The notes: generated by a model not told the origin, from the letters alone. A stretch of DNA of 64,000 nt from JBFXAN01 sp050184225 (GCA_050184225.1 JBFXAN010000007.1:1-64000); one strand, 5' to 3'; shown: positions 27,298-36,747, numbered from the stretch's first letter. A program made the numbers and translations.

Positions 27298-27894
27298 CCC
27301 CAGTTCCTGCCGCACTTCAGCCAGATATCGCTGTACGTCCGCACCACCCGCATCACGCGTTTCAGCGAGGAACTCCTCGCGGTCTTCGCCGGTAGCCCCG
27401 CGCGCCATCCTCGTGAACTGCTGGACCTCCCTCGGTTGCTGTGCGCTCAGCTCCAGCAGGGTTATTAGATGCGTCGGGTCGAACGAAAGCGCCTGCGACA
27501 ACGCCCGCCATACGCTGGGCGGCTTGACCGCCCAGGGGTTCACCGCTTGAGATTCGAGTCTCTGAATGGCGACTGGTGAGATTCGCAGGCCATCCTGAGC
27601 GAGCCGTTGCACCAGCGCACTCTCACTCAGACCGAGTGCGAGCCGGCGCTGCTTGAGCGCCGCGCCGACATCGATGTTCTCGTTGCGCGCGAACAGTGTT
27701 CGGTGGAGGTTGATCCACAACTGCTCCTGAGTGAGTGCCTGCTGCTGCTTTGCCGCCTGGACCGCGGCCTGAGCAAGAGCAGCAGCCTCCTCGGGAAAGC
27801 TGCGTCTGAGCTCGTGAAGATCAGGTTCTTCTCCTTGATTGATGTATTCCCAGAAGCGCCGGACGCCGGGCCCCTGTCCTCGACCACTAGTCAT
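27265..27894 (-). CDS. XRE-type HTH protein
   Basis: 209 residues from the ATG at 27894, which overlaps the end of the sigma-like gene. An N-terminal acidic helical part (about 1-75) precedes an HTH (GAALKQRRLALGLSESALVQRLAQDGLRISPVAIQRLESQ), split by SP for readability: LKQRRLALGLSESALVQRL, then ISPVAIQRLESQAVNPW. The C-terminal region (DREEFLAETRDAGGADVQRY) is helical. It forms a minus-strand operon with the sigma-like factor and is divergent from the multi-ubiquitin operon. Confidence 0.8.
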   Translation of the reverse strand: MTSGRGQGPGVRRFWEYINQGEEPDLHELRRSFPEEAAALAQAAVQAAKQQQALTQEQLWINLHRTLFARNENIDVGAALKQRRLALGLSESALVQRLAQDGLRISPVAIQRLESQAVNPWAVKPPSVWRALSQALSFDPTHLITLLELSAQQPREVQQFTRMARGATGEDREEFLAETRDAGGADVQRYLAEVRQELGLPPRALSQPT

Positions 27895-28657
27895 ATGTGC
27901 CCTCGTACCCAGAAAGCTCACGGAGGCGGGCGAGTCCCTCGGCAATCAGCTTGCGCGCCTTGGATTCACTGCACCCGAGTGTCGAGGCGACGGTGTGCTC
28001 CTCAGGGTTGGTGCTGTAGACCTTCAGGTCCATTAGCACATGCAAGGCTATCGCTTGTGCCATCTCATCCGGCAGGTGCGCGAGCCATGCTTGGGCAACA
28101 AGCTTGCCGTCAACCTCGCTAGCCCCGTCCTCAACAACTCCCGGCAAGCTATCGTGTGCGATAGCCCAGGGCTCCGTATAAGCCTCATCGCCCGACGGAA
28201 CAATCCGCCAAGCCGCCCGCTCTCGGGTACGCTCCTTCCCTTCTATTACCTTGCGGTACGCGGTCTGCGCCACTCTGTGCATAGCGAGGTTGAAGCGGTT
28301 TTCGAAGAAAGACTCTCCGTTAAGCACCGCCTCGAAAAACTCGTGACCTAGCTCATCTTCGACCTCCTCCCGGTCGTACGCAGACAGCACGTGGACCTTC
28401 GTCTTCTCCACGGCACGTACGGCCGCTTTCACTCGGGGTGTTGCACGCTCGATGAGCAACTCGTACAGGCGATCGCCAGCAATTCGGCCGTAGACGCGGC
28501 ACGCGGTCACGATCGTCTCGATGGACTGGTGCGTGAGGCGGTCGAAGAAATCGAAGGCGCCCGGCTCCCCCAGCGCCTCCCATTCCGCCGCGAGTTCGGG
28601 CGGCTTCGGCTTCTTGTTCACGGCCACTGTATCTTCGCCACCTCCTTGGTCATCCAC
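27887..28657 (-). CDS. sigma-70-like (ECF-type) factor
   Basis: 256 residues (GTG starts at 28627 or 28621, after an internal AAGGAGG, are alternatives). Region-2-like segment: DELGHEFFEAVLNGESFFEN, then FNLAMHRVAQTAYRKVIEG. Region-4-like HTH near the end: NPEEHTVASTLGCSESKARK, then LIAEGLARLREL. It may direct RNA polymerase to the divergent multi-ubiquitin promoter 147 bp away. The core match is moderate; region 2 is divergent. Confidence 0.7.
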   Translation of the reverse strand: MDDQGGGEDTVAVNKKPKPPELAAEWEALGEPGAFDFFDRLTHQSIETIVTACRVYGRIAGDRLYELLIERATPRVKAAVRAVEKTKVHVLSAYDREEVEDELGHEFFEAVLNGESFFENRFNLAMHRVAQTAYRKVIEGKERTRERAAWRIVPSGDEAYTEPWAIAHDSLPGVVEDGASEVDGKLVAQAWLAHLPDEMAQAIALHVLMDLKVYSTNPEEHTVASTLGCSESKARKLIAEGLARLRELSGYEGTYD

Positions 28658-28803
28658 CCCTAGTTATTAATAGCAGCCCGGCTTTCAAAACCCGTACGTG
28701 CCCAGATGCGATCCCGTCGGCCGACCCGTACAGGTTTCCTGGCCTCGGGTGCGATCAACCATATAGAGGGGTGACGAGATGCCCCACTTCACAGGAGGAC
28801 GTG

Positions 28804-29076
28804 ATGACAACCACAGAGCAGATCCACGCAGATGCGGAACGGCCCGTGACCGTCACCGTGACGGTCAACAATGGGCCGGTCGTGTTCCACATTAAGAAGG
28901 CTACCGGAAGCGAGATCAAGGCGACCGCTATCAGTCAGGGCGTGAACATCCAGGCAGACTTCGTCCTGTACGAGGTCCACGGTGGCGGCAAGCTTAAGCC
29001 GGTTCTGGATGACGACACCGTGACGTTGCACGAGCGCCAGGCGTTCCGCGCAGTGGCGCCGGACGACAACAGTTAG
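28804..29076 (+). CDS. multi-ubiquitin-family ubiquitin-like protein (single domain)
   Basis: 90 residues from the ATG at 28804, after a strong AGGAGG. The fold pattern matches the prokaryotic multi-ubiquitin family: PVTVTVTVNNGPVVFHIKKA, then TGSEIKATAISQGVNIQADF, then VLYEV...LDDDTVTLHERQAFRA. Only one copy of the domain is present. The C-terminus is APDDNS, without Gly-Gly, so the JAB would have to trim it or another C-terminal chemistry is used. First gene of a three-gene operon with an E2 and a JAB-E1. Confidence 0.85.
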   Translation: MTTTEQIHADAERPVTVTVTVNNGPVVFHIKKATGSEIKATAISQGVNIQADFVLYEVHGGGKLKPVLDDDTVTLHERQAFRAVAPDDNS

Positions 29077-29085
29077 GAGAGCCGC

Positions 29086-29472
29086 ATGACCCCAGAGGTG
29101 GCACGCGCGATCGACGATATCCGCACGGCCTTCCCCGGCCACCGGCTTGAGGTCCAGGACGAAGCGCAAGGCGGCGCCTACGTTGTCGTCCACGACCTGC
29201 CCATCGGTGAGCAGTACGCGCCAGCGACGAGTTGGTGCGGGTTCGTCATCACGTTCCAGTATCCACGGGCGGACGTTTATCCCCATTTCCTCGATCCGAA
29301 CCTGCGCCGAGTCGACGGCAAGCCGCTTGGCGAGAGCTTCTCCGGCCAACCGGTGGATTGGAACGGCCGTCAGGCATATCAGGTCTCTCGCCGGTCCAAC
29401 CGCTGGAGCGCCGCCACCGATACGGCAGCGACGAAGCTGGCGAAGGTGTTGGAGTGGGTGCGATCGCGATGA
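29086..29472 (+). CDS. prokaryotic E2-like protein (family E)
   Basis: 128 residues, preceded by an AGGAG site 9 bp after the ubiquitin-like gene. The segment WCGFVITFQYPRADVYPHFL, followed by LRRVDGKPLGESFSG and AYQVSRRSNRW, is characteristic of the small Prok-E2 family E found beside multi-ubiquitin proteins. The candidate cysteine is in SWCGF. It would receive the activated modifier from the E1. Its stop overlaps the ATG of the next gene (ATGA). Confidence 0.85.
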   Translation: MTPEVARAIDDIRTAFPGHRLEVQDEAQGGAYVVVHDLPIGEQYAPATSWCGFVITFQYPRADVYPHFLDPNLRRVDGKPLGESFSGQPVDWNGRQAYQVSRRSNRWSAATDTAATKLAKVLEWVRSR

Positions 29473-30869
29473 AGCAACCGATATCACTCACGATCGATGC
29501 GCCGCTGTACGCACAACTGGAGCAGCATCTCTTCCCTGGCGATCGGGATGAGCACGGGGCGGTGATCGCCGCCGGCATCGCCGAGACCGGTCGGGGCACC
29601 CGCCTCCTCGCCAGAGGACTGTTCCTGGCGCGCGACGGCATTGACTACGTTCCGGGCACACGGGGCTACCGCGCCCTCACGCCACGCTTCGTGGCGGAGA
29701 CGGTCGAACACTGCGCCAGGGAGAACCTTTGTTACCTGGCCGTCCATAATCACGGCGGCGGGGACCAGGTGCGCTTCTCCCTGCAGGATCTCGCTTCGCA
29801 CCGTCGAGGCTACCCGGCCCTGCTCGACATCACCTACGGGGGGCCAGTGGGTGCGCTCGTCCTCACGCCGGCGGCTGCTGCCGGTGACATCTGGACGCCC
29901 GACGGACGCCGCTCTCTCAGCCACCTGCGCGTTGTGGGACCGCGCGCCCGTACCCTGTATCCGGCGCCACCCCGGCGCCCTGATCACGCCGACCCGATGT
30001 ACGACCGGCACGCACGCCTATTTGGTGATGTCGGTCAGGCGATCCTCGGCGGGCTGAAGGTGGGGATCATCGGTCTGGGCGGTGGCGGCTCGTTGGTGAA
30101 TGAGTGGCTGGCGCGACTCGGCATTGGCCATATCGTCGCCATTGACTTCGACCGGGTGGAGCTGTCGAACCTGCCACGCATCGTCGGGGCGACCCGCCGT
30201 GACGCGGCGGTGGGACGCTACAAGGTCGACGTGGCGCGCCGCGTCGCCCGCCAGGCGAACCCACGCATTCGCTTCGACGCCGTCGTCGGCGACATCCTTG
30301 ATGAACCGACCGCTCGCCGTCTGACGGACGTGGACTTCCTCATGCTCGCCAGCGACACCATCCAGAGCCGGCTGGTCTTCAACGCGCTCGTCCACCAATA
30401 CCTGATCCCTGGTGTGCAGATCGGAGCGAAGGTCCGCACCGACCGCACCACGCGTCAGGTGACGGAGATCCACACCGCAACGCGGCCGGTGTTGCCGGCC
30501 GCCGGCCACGGCTGCCTGGAGTGCCACGACCTCATTCCGGCCGCGCGGCTGAGTGAGGAGGCGCTGAGCGAGGGTGAGCGGCGGGCACAACGATATGTCG
30601 AAGATGAGACGGTCGCTGAGCCGAGTGTGATTGCCCTGAACGTGCTGTCGGCGGGCCAGGCCGTTGCCGACCTGATGCTGATGTTCACCGGTTTGTACGA
30701 AGGCATCGAGGCGCTGCCTCATCAACTGCACTTCGTCAGGGAACGGGCGCTTAACGAGGTAACACCACACGCGAACCCGACCTGCTTGGATTGCAGTACA
30801 CACTCGCGGAGCCGGCGGGCACGCGGAGACCGGATGCGGTTACCCTGCCGTGCCCCGTCGTCCAACTGA
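29469..30869 (+). CDS. JAB-E1 (ThiF) fusion protein
   Basis: 466 residues from the ATG at 29469. The frame is open for 79 codons upstream, but the ATGA overlap with the E2 fixes the start. About 1-170 is a JAB/JAMM isopeptidase: E28, then H93-N-H95, S104 and D107 (HNH...SLQD). About 190-440 is an E1/ThiF adenylating domain with VGIIGLGGGGSLVNEW, acidic IDFDRVELSNLPR, and two zinc pairs, C349/C352 (CLEC) and C439/C442 (CLDC). The last 20 residues are Arg-rich. It activates and removes the modifier in this second ubiquitin-like system. Confidence 0.88.
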   Translation: MKQPISLTIDAPLYAQLEQHLFPGDRDEHGAVIAAGIAETGRGTRLLARGLFLARDGIDYVPGTRGYRALTPRFVAETVEHCARENLCYLAVHNHGGGDQVRFSLQDLASHRRGYPALLDITYGGPVGALVLTPAAAAGDIWTPDGRRSLSHLRVVGPRARTLYPAPPRRPDHADPMYDRHARLFGDVGQAILGGLKVGIIGLGGGGSLVNEWLARLGIGHIVAIDFDRVELSNLPRIVGATRRDAAVGRYKVDVARRVARQANPRIRFDAVVGDILDEPTARRLTDVDFLMLASDTIQSRLVFNALVHQYLIPGVQIGAKVRTDRTTRQVTEIHTATRPVLPAAGHGCLECHDLIPAARLSEEALSEGERRAQRYVEDETVAEPSVIALNVLSAGQAVADLMLMFTGLYEGIEALPHQLHFVRERALNEVTPHANPTCLDCSTHSRSRRARGDRMRLPCRAPSSN

Positions 30870-31148
30870 TTCGCGCCAATCGGAGCCGACTATATCCGCA
30901 GAATCGACCTTCTGCGTCATGACTGGCCGCCGAACCATTCACACGGCGCAGCGCATGCAAGTTACGGCAACGTGTCCATCGTATCGAAACCTACATCGCC
31001 AACAACGTCTCCCACGACTCCCGAATCCGTCCTAGGGAGGGTATGTAGTCCGCCCCTGTCTCCTACCGCCGATCACAGACTTCCATTCGCGCGGCGTGTT
31101 GACGCCACGCCGAGGACACGGCCATAGTGTGCATCAAGCTGCAGAGCC

Positions 31149-32891
31149 ATGACCTGTGATCCGACATCACCGCGGGCGGTCGAGCACGAGTCGGGAGGTC
31201 GCGCCGTGCCATCCCATTGGAATCAGCTCCTGCGGCAGCAACGGGTGGCGGCGGGTCTCAGCCGCGAACAGCTGGCCGCACGGGCTGGGGTCTCGCGTGA
31301 CACCGTGGTCGCCTACGAACTTGGCCGGCGACCACCCACACGGACAACGCTCGTTCGCCTTGCTGGTGCGGCATCGCCGACGACGGCCGAAGCGAATCGG
31401 ATCGTCGCCGCCGCCGGCTTCCACCCAGAGCCGGACGCTGATCTGGCGGTGTTGCATCAGCGCCGACCGGCACCGACCTCACTGGCCGAGGCGGTTCGCG
31501 GGTACGATTGGCCGTGCCTGGTCGTCAACGAGCGGATGGAGATCGTCGGCTGGAATGCGGCCGCGATCCAAGTCGGCGAATGGGACTTTGCCACCCAATC
31601 ACCCACGCCGCGCGAGCGCAATATGCTGCGGATCGCGGCCCAGCCGCACTTCCGCCAGCGGGCGCTCAATTGGGACGCGATCGTCAGTGACCTGCTCGGG
31701 CTGGTCAAAGGCGAGGCGCCAGAACTCTTGCAGTCGGGCACCGCCGACCCCTACTTCCTGGCGGTGGTCAACGACATCGCTACCCACCACAGCGCCGCCC
31801 TGCCGGACCTGATGCGGCTCTGGACGGCCGCCACGCCGTATGACCCACGCCACCGCAACATCCAGTACCCTCACTGGCGCACCGCCGCCGGTGACGAGTT
31901 GCGTTTCAATACGGTGGTCGTGACCTGGAGCGACTTCGACGCACTGTACGCCAACGACTGGCAGCCGGCCGATGCGTTCACCTGCGAATGGCTCGCCAAT
32001 CGACGACTGGCGTCGGTGGGCTCCCAGCCACCCACGTCCATCCCGGCCGTGGAACCGGCGGCGGCGCCGACCTGGTTTGCCCGACTGCGGGCAGCGCGCG
32101 AACAATCCGGCCTCACGCGCAGGCAGTTGGCCACCCTGACGGAACTCCATCCGCGCACGCTAGACAACTGGGAGACGGGCCGGCACACGCCCGACCGCGA
32201 GGGCATCCTCCACTTCGCGCGGGCGATGCGGCTCGACGGTGGCACGACCAACGCCATCCTCGCCGCCGCCGGCCTCGAGCCGGAGCCGTCGGACTGGGCC
32301 TTGTTCATCGCCCAGCAATCACTGCGGGTGGCACCCACTCGTTATGAGCTGCTGGCCGGCCAGCCGCCGGCATCCCTAGCGGAGATTCGGCGGGAGATCG
32401 GCGCGCACACCTGGCCCTGCCTGGTAGTGGGACCGGGCTGTGACATCATCGCCGCCAACGCGCCGCTGGCACGCGTTGTCGGTGGTGACCCGCTGGAGCT
32501 ACACCGCAACCTGGTGCGCTTCTTCCTCAGCCGGACCGTGCGCGAGCGGGTGGTCAACTGGGACGAAGTGGTGACGGCGGTCGTACCCAGCACGCTGCGA
32601 CAGGCGCTCGGCGGTGAGCGGACCACCCCGGCGCTACGCCCCCTGACAGCGGAACTGGAGCGGGAGGAACCAGGGGTTCTCCCGCAGCTTCAGGCCCTCT
32701 GGCACTCTTCGCCGCTCCCGGTGCTCCAGAGTCGGGTCGTGTTCCCGCTGGTCTGGCGGCACGCCGACGGCACGGCGCTCGCCTTCAACGCGATCATCTC
32801 GCTGTGGGACAGTCGCGTGCCGAGCTGGGTGATCGATTGGCATCCCACTGACGCAGTCACCTGGACCTGGTTGGCTGATCGCACGCGGTAA
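31149..32891 (+). CDS. tandem HTH-MmyB-like regulator (duplicated architecture)
   Basis: 580 residues made of two similar halves, each an XRE-type HTH followed by an MmyB-like ligand-sensing domain. Half one: LLRQQRVAAGLSREQLAARA, VSRDTVVAYELGRRPPTRT, then YDWPCLVVNERMEIVGWNAAA. Half two: LRAAREQSGLTRRQLATLTE, LHPRTLDNWETGRHTPDRE, then HTWPCLVVGPGCDIIAANAPL. MmyB domains of regulators bind small hydrophobic ligands in the known cases. Soluble, alone on the + strand, after a 279-bp gap. Target genes unknown. Confidence 0.8.
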   Translation: MTCDPTSPRAVEHESGGRAVPSHWNQLLRQQRVAAGLSREQLAARAGVSRDTVVAYELGRRPPTRTTLVRLAGAASPTTAEANRIVAAAGFHPEPDADLAVLHQRRPAPTSLAEAVRGYDWPCLVVNERMEIVGWNAAAIQVGEWDFATQSPTPRERNMLRIAAQPHFRQRALNWDAIVSDLLGLVKGEAPELLQSGTADPYFLAVVNDIATHHSAALPDLMRLWTAATPYDPRHRNIQYPHWRTAAGDELRFNTVVVTWSDFDALYANDWQPADAFTCEWLANRRLASVGSQPPTSIPAVEPAAAPTWFARLRAAREQSGLTRRQLATLTELHPRTLDNWETGRHTPDREGILHFARAMRLDGGTTNAILAAAGLEPEPSDWALFIAQQSLRVAPTRYELLAGQPPASLAEIRREIGAHTWPCLVVGPGCDIIAANAPLARVVGGDPLELHRNLVRFFLSRTVRERVVNWDEVVTAVVPSTLRQALGGERTTPALRPLTAELEREEPGVLPQLQALWHSSPLPVLQSRVVFPLVWRHADGTALAFNAIISLWDSRVPSWVIDWHPTDAVTWTWLADRTR

Positions 32892-33022
32892 ATTTCCAGC
32901 GCGTGTACAAATCTACGATCGCATTGGTTGACAGGTGCCTGTTTGTCCGGCAGCATATCCTGCAATGCCGGTGCAATGCATTATGCACACGAACTCGCGG
33001 CGACCGAATGTGAGGTAGCTGG

Positions 33023-36000
33023 ATGCGGCGGTTGATGCTTCTCGCCTCTATGCTTATCGTCGGCCTTTCCCTAAATGTCCGGCTCTTGAATGCCGCGCCC
33101 ACTGATCTCGATCCGACCTTCGGTCAGGGAGGCGTCGCGACGATCACGCCGCCACTCAACGGAACCGGCGGGCCAGTGCGCATCATCACCCAATCGGACG
33201 GGAAGATCTTCGCGATTAGCCAAGCCGGGTGGATGTATCGTGTCCAGGGTGATGGTGCGCCAGATACGACCTTCGGATCCATGCAGCATGGCGTAGCGGC
33301 CCTTGCTTTGCCGCCTGATACCACACTATTTGGCGTGACGATAGTAGATGCATTTCTCGACAATAATGGCGCGTATGTCATCGTCTTTCAAGGAATTTGT
33401 GGTAATGTCTCTTGTTTGGCAATTCTCCGCTATACTAGATTCGGCATTCTAGATACATTGTTCGGCAGTAGTGGTGCGATATACTACCAAAATTCCATTG
33501 CTTCCGGAGCGATGATGCAACCAGACGGGAAGATTGTTGTGGCCATTCGCACACAAGACCCTCTGCAGAGCTTCCGTCATGTCGCTTACTTGATTAGATT
33601 CAACGTCGATGGCAGCATTGACAATAGCTTCGGATCTAGTGGACTAGTAGAGTTTGCCTCTGACCCTACTACGTCGGTTACGACATTCGTAGTGGCTATT
33701 CAACCAGATGGAAAGATAGTTTCCGCTGGAGATTTTAATACCGGAGGGCTACAGAATATACTTCGGATTCGCCGATACAATAGTAGTGGTTCAGTAGACA
33801 ACTTGTTCGGAGTAAATCAAAGCGGCGCCATTGACATTCCTGTTAGCTCATCAGAAGCATTTACAGGCCCATATGTCCGAGCAATCCTAATTGATAGCAC
33901 AGAAGGACTAACTATTGCTGGTAGAGTCAATGACCGTCTGGATGGCAACTCCAGGGTTCTACTTGTGCAACTGACACCATTGGGAACACCTGTCTCAACT
34001 TATGGAACAAGTGGCGTTATTCTTGGTAGTTCATTTCAACCCGCTCCCTTCGACTTCGCCATTGATACGAATAACAAAGTAGTTTTGACAACGTTCATTC
34101 AAACAAGCAATAACGCTGGGGACATTGTGTCGATACGCTACTTGCACAGTGGTCAAGTCGACACCGAGTTTGCCGCGGGAGGTGTCGTACGCACCAGCAT
34201 TGGTATCGAAGGCCATGGGTCGCATGCAGCTATCTCGATCCAGCCTGATACTAAAATCGTGGTGGGTGCAGAGGGAACAGCATTCACGCTCGTGCGATAT
34301 GTTGGTAGCTCCGCTGCAGGACCCACGGGAGCTAGGCTCGACTTCACCCAACTGCCGTCGAGCACGGCCACGGCCGGTCAGCCTTTCGCCCAGCAGCCGA
34401 AAGTGACGGTGCGAGATGCTAGCGGCAACCCTGTCACGAGCTACAGCGGCACGGTCACGCTCGCGAAGGCGCCGAGCAGCACCGGACCCGGCAATCTCAC
34501 CTGCACCGGTGGGCCGGGACCGAACCAGCAGACTGTCGTCAACGGCGTGGCGTCCTTTGCCGGGTGTGCGTTTGATCAGCCGGGGACCTATTTACTCCGG
34601 GCAACGAGTGGGACACTCGCCGCAGCCGACAGTACCGCCGTTACAGTAACGGGAACGGCACCACTGACGAAGGTTGCGGCTGTGGAGCCCCTGCCCCTCG
34701 GTCAGGCCCAAACCTGGACGATTACCGCCACCAACCCCGGCTCCACGCCCACGTCATCCGTCACCGTCACCGATGTGCTGCCAAGCCAGTATCGGAACCT
34801 GCAGGTGCGTTCGAGTGGCTGGAGCTGCAATTCCAGCAGTCAGACCACCAACAACCAGACGACCAGCCGGGTGACCTGCACCTGGCGCACGCCGCTGGCA
34901 CCGGGAGCCAGCACCGCACCGATTACCATTCAAGCAGTCGCCGCAACCTGTGGCACGGCTCCGATCCCCAACACCGCCAGCGTCAGCTTCGCCTACGCAG
35001 GGATGTCGGCTCCAACTACGGCGACCGCCAGCGCGATGACGACTATTACCTGTTCGGGGACGCCGACTCCCAATCCCTCTGCATCTCCTCCACCATCCCA
35101 GCGCCGCTATGCTGCCGGTGGCGATTCGATACCTTTCGGCGCAGATCTATCCGAGAGCGTTCGCACGGGTCAGAATTATCCGAGCCAGTTGCTTAACAAC
35201 CATCTCGCCACGCTCAACTTCTCTTCAACCGCCTTCCTGAATACCGCCCAAAGTGGCGCGTCGAGCACGAACTATGTTTCGGGTGGTGGCAGCTTTACGC
35301 GGCAGCTCGATCCGACTGTGGCACATCGACCAGACCTCATCACGATGACTTTGGGTGTCGACAATAAGGTGCTCCCGAGCTTAGTAGAGCAGTGTCTGCC
35401 GCTTCTCCAGGCGTTCGACATTGCTGCGACAGTAGCGTGTGAAAACACAATTCTGAACGACGAGGCCGCCTGGAATACCTTGATAACGGATCTGCAGGTA
35501 ATCTTCTCCCGTTACTTGCAACTGATGCAGGAGAACCGCCAACTTCTTGTTGCCGTGACGAACTACTACAATCCGCTGCCCCGCCGGCTCACCGACGACA
35601 CGATCAGAGCGCTCTGCGACCAGCTCCAGGCCGGTTTCTCCGGCCGCTGCCGCGAGCAGCTCAACGAGCTCAGCCCGGCGTTTATCGGCGCCAATGCAGT
35701 CATCGAACGACTCAACCGCACGATCGAGGGGATGGTCCGGAGATTCACTCCCTTCGCCGGCGGCCGATTCGTGTTCGTTGATCTCTATCGATCCTTCATC
35801 GGGCACTGCACATCGATCAATGCCACCATTGCTGTCACGCCAGCGGGTGGCAACGCTAGCGGCAACCTGGGTTGCTCAGAGAGCTGGATCGAGCCGGCCT
35901 TCCCGATTCAGGGCTCCAAACAGATACCGATTACGGTGGCAGGTCAGCAGGTCGTTACCTTCACGGTTGCGCTGATGGGACAGGCGGGGGTGCATCCGAA

Positions 36001-36094
36001 CGCCGCGGGACATCGCTGCATCGCCGCGTTGATTTGGGAAGCAACCAAAGCCAGGCTTGGCTCATCAGAGCCGGCCAAGCAACCATGTGCTTAG
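33023..36094 (+). CDS. secreted multidomain protein: delta-60-type repeats, Ig-like/DUF11-like, SGNH hydrolase
   Basis: 1023 residues. Signal peptide MRRLMLLASMLIVGLSLNVR. Residues 25-430 hold repeats of the LDPTFGQGG and QPDGKI type (beta-propeller-like delta-60 repeats). About 440-670 holds bacterial Ig-like and DUF11-like domains. From about 695 is an SGNH/GDSL hydrolase with S702 in AGGDSIPFGAD, GVDNK in place of GxND, and H991 in GVHPN; the aspartate three residues before that His is absent (Ala). GC drops sharply at 33340-34300, suggesting the repeat region has another origin. Its stop overlaps the convergent next gene. Confidence 0.8.
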   Translation: MRRLMLLASMLIVGLSLNVRLLNAAPTDLDPTFGQGGVATITPPLNGTGGPVRIITQSDGKIFAISQAGWMYRVQGDGAPDTTFGSMQHGVAALALPPDTTLFGVTIVDAFLDNNGAYVIVFQGICGNVSCLAILRYTRFGILDTLFGSSGAIYYQNSIASGAMMQPDGKIVVAIRTQDPLQSFRHVAYLIRFNVDGSIDNSFGSSGLVEFASDPTTSVTTFVVAIQPDGKIVSAGDFNTGGLQNILRIRRYNSSGSVDNLFGVNQSGAIDIPVSSSEAFTGPYVRAILIDSTEGLTIAGRVNDRLDGNSRVLLVQLTPLGTPVSTYGTSGVILGSSFQPAPFDFAIDTNNKVVLTTFIQTSNNAGDIVSIRYLHSGQVDTEFAAGGVVRTSIGIEGHGSHAAISIQPDTKIVVGAEGTAFTLVRYVGSSAAGPTGARLDFTQLPSSTATAGQPFAQQPKVTVRDASGNPVTSYSGTVTLAKAPSSTGPGNLTCTGGPGPNQQTVVNGVASFAGCAFDQPGTYLLRATSGTLAAADSTAVTVTGTAPLTKVAAVEPLPLGQAQTWTITATNPGSTPTSSVTVTDVLPSQYRNLQVRSSGWSCNSSSQTTNNQTTSRVTCTWRTPLAPGASTAPITIQAVAATCGTAPIPNTASVSFAYAGMSAPTTATASAMTTITCSGTPTPNPSASPPPSQRRYAAGGDSIPFGADLSESVRTGQNYPSQLLNNHLATLNFSSTAFLNTAQSGASSTNYVSGGGSFTRQLDPTVAHRPDLITMTLGVDNKVLPSLVEQCLPLLQAFDIAATVACENTILNDEAAWNTLITDLQVIFSRYLQLMQENRQLLVAVTNYYNPLPRRLTDDTIRALCDQLQAGFSGRCREQLNELSPAFIGANAVIERLNRTIEGMVRRFTPFAGGRFVFVDLYRSFIGHCTSINATIAVTPAGGNASGNLGCSESWIEPAFPIQGSKQIPITVAGQQVVTFTVALMGQAGVHPNAAGHRCIAALIWEATKARLGSSEPAKQPCA

Positions 36095-36615
36095 CGGGGT
36101 GTGCGGCGGAAGGTAGCGAAGATCAGCTCGCAGGTCCGCCAATCGCCAGGCGGCCCGGCCACCAGCCAGAACGTACCGTCAGGTTCATTGACGACAATCT
36201 GTTCATAGGGATAAAGGCCGGCGACCACAACGTGCCTGCGCTCGGCGCTCACTCCACCAAGCTTAATTGGCTCCACCCAAGAAAGGCCCTCAGGCGTGAC
36301 TGCTGCACCGGATGCCTGGACTGAAATGGAACAGGTCACATCCCCAATCGAGCGAAAGGCTACGCCATCGTGGGAGTCAACTGTGTACCCGTCTGGATAG
36401 TGGACCTCGAAACCATTGCGCTGGTCGGTGTACCGCCGCCAGGCAGCGGTCTGGCTCTGAACACTCGCTTCATCGGGAAATGGCGGCAGCGGCGCTGGAT
36501 GAGGTAGGTTGATGTCAAAGGTCATCGGATTACCATTGGCTCGCAGTAGCATCAACATAAACACGATACAGCTCATCGCTATTACCAAGATTGACACACT
36601 TAGAAAGTACTTCAT
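36091..36615 (-). CDS. membrane-anchored hypothetical protein
   Basis: 174 residues from the ATG at 36615 (MKYFLSVSILVIAMSCIVFM), one N-terminal membrane helix or signal anchor, then an extracytoplasmic domain containing RRYTDQRNGFEVHYPDGYTV, a phrase common in PsbP-like or lipid-free exported domains. It converges with the big exoprotein, sharing 4 bp. Function unknown. Confidence 0.6.
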   Translation of the reverse strand: MKYFLSVSILVIAMSCIVFMLMLLRANGNPMTFDINLPHPAPLPPFPDEASVQSQTAAWRRYTDQRNGFEVHYPDGYTVDSHDGVAFRSIGDVTCSISVQASGAAVTPEGLSWVEPIKLGGVSAERRHVVVAGLYPYEQIVVNEPDGTFWLVAGPPGDWRTCELIFATFRRTPR

Positions 36616-36747
36616 ATGTTGTTCCAGTCTCCTAATAATGAGTATATAGTCTAATGATAGCATTGATCCTTGGTGCCTTCAGCATGAAAACTCAATATCA
36701 TGCGGTCATTCGACCTTCTGCGACACGGTGGTCGTTGCCCGGCGGCG

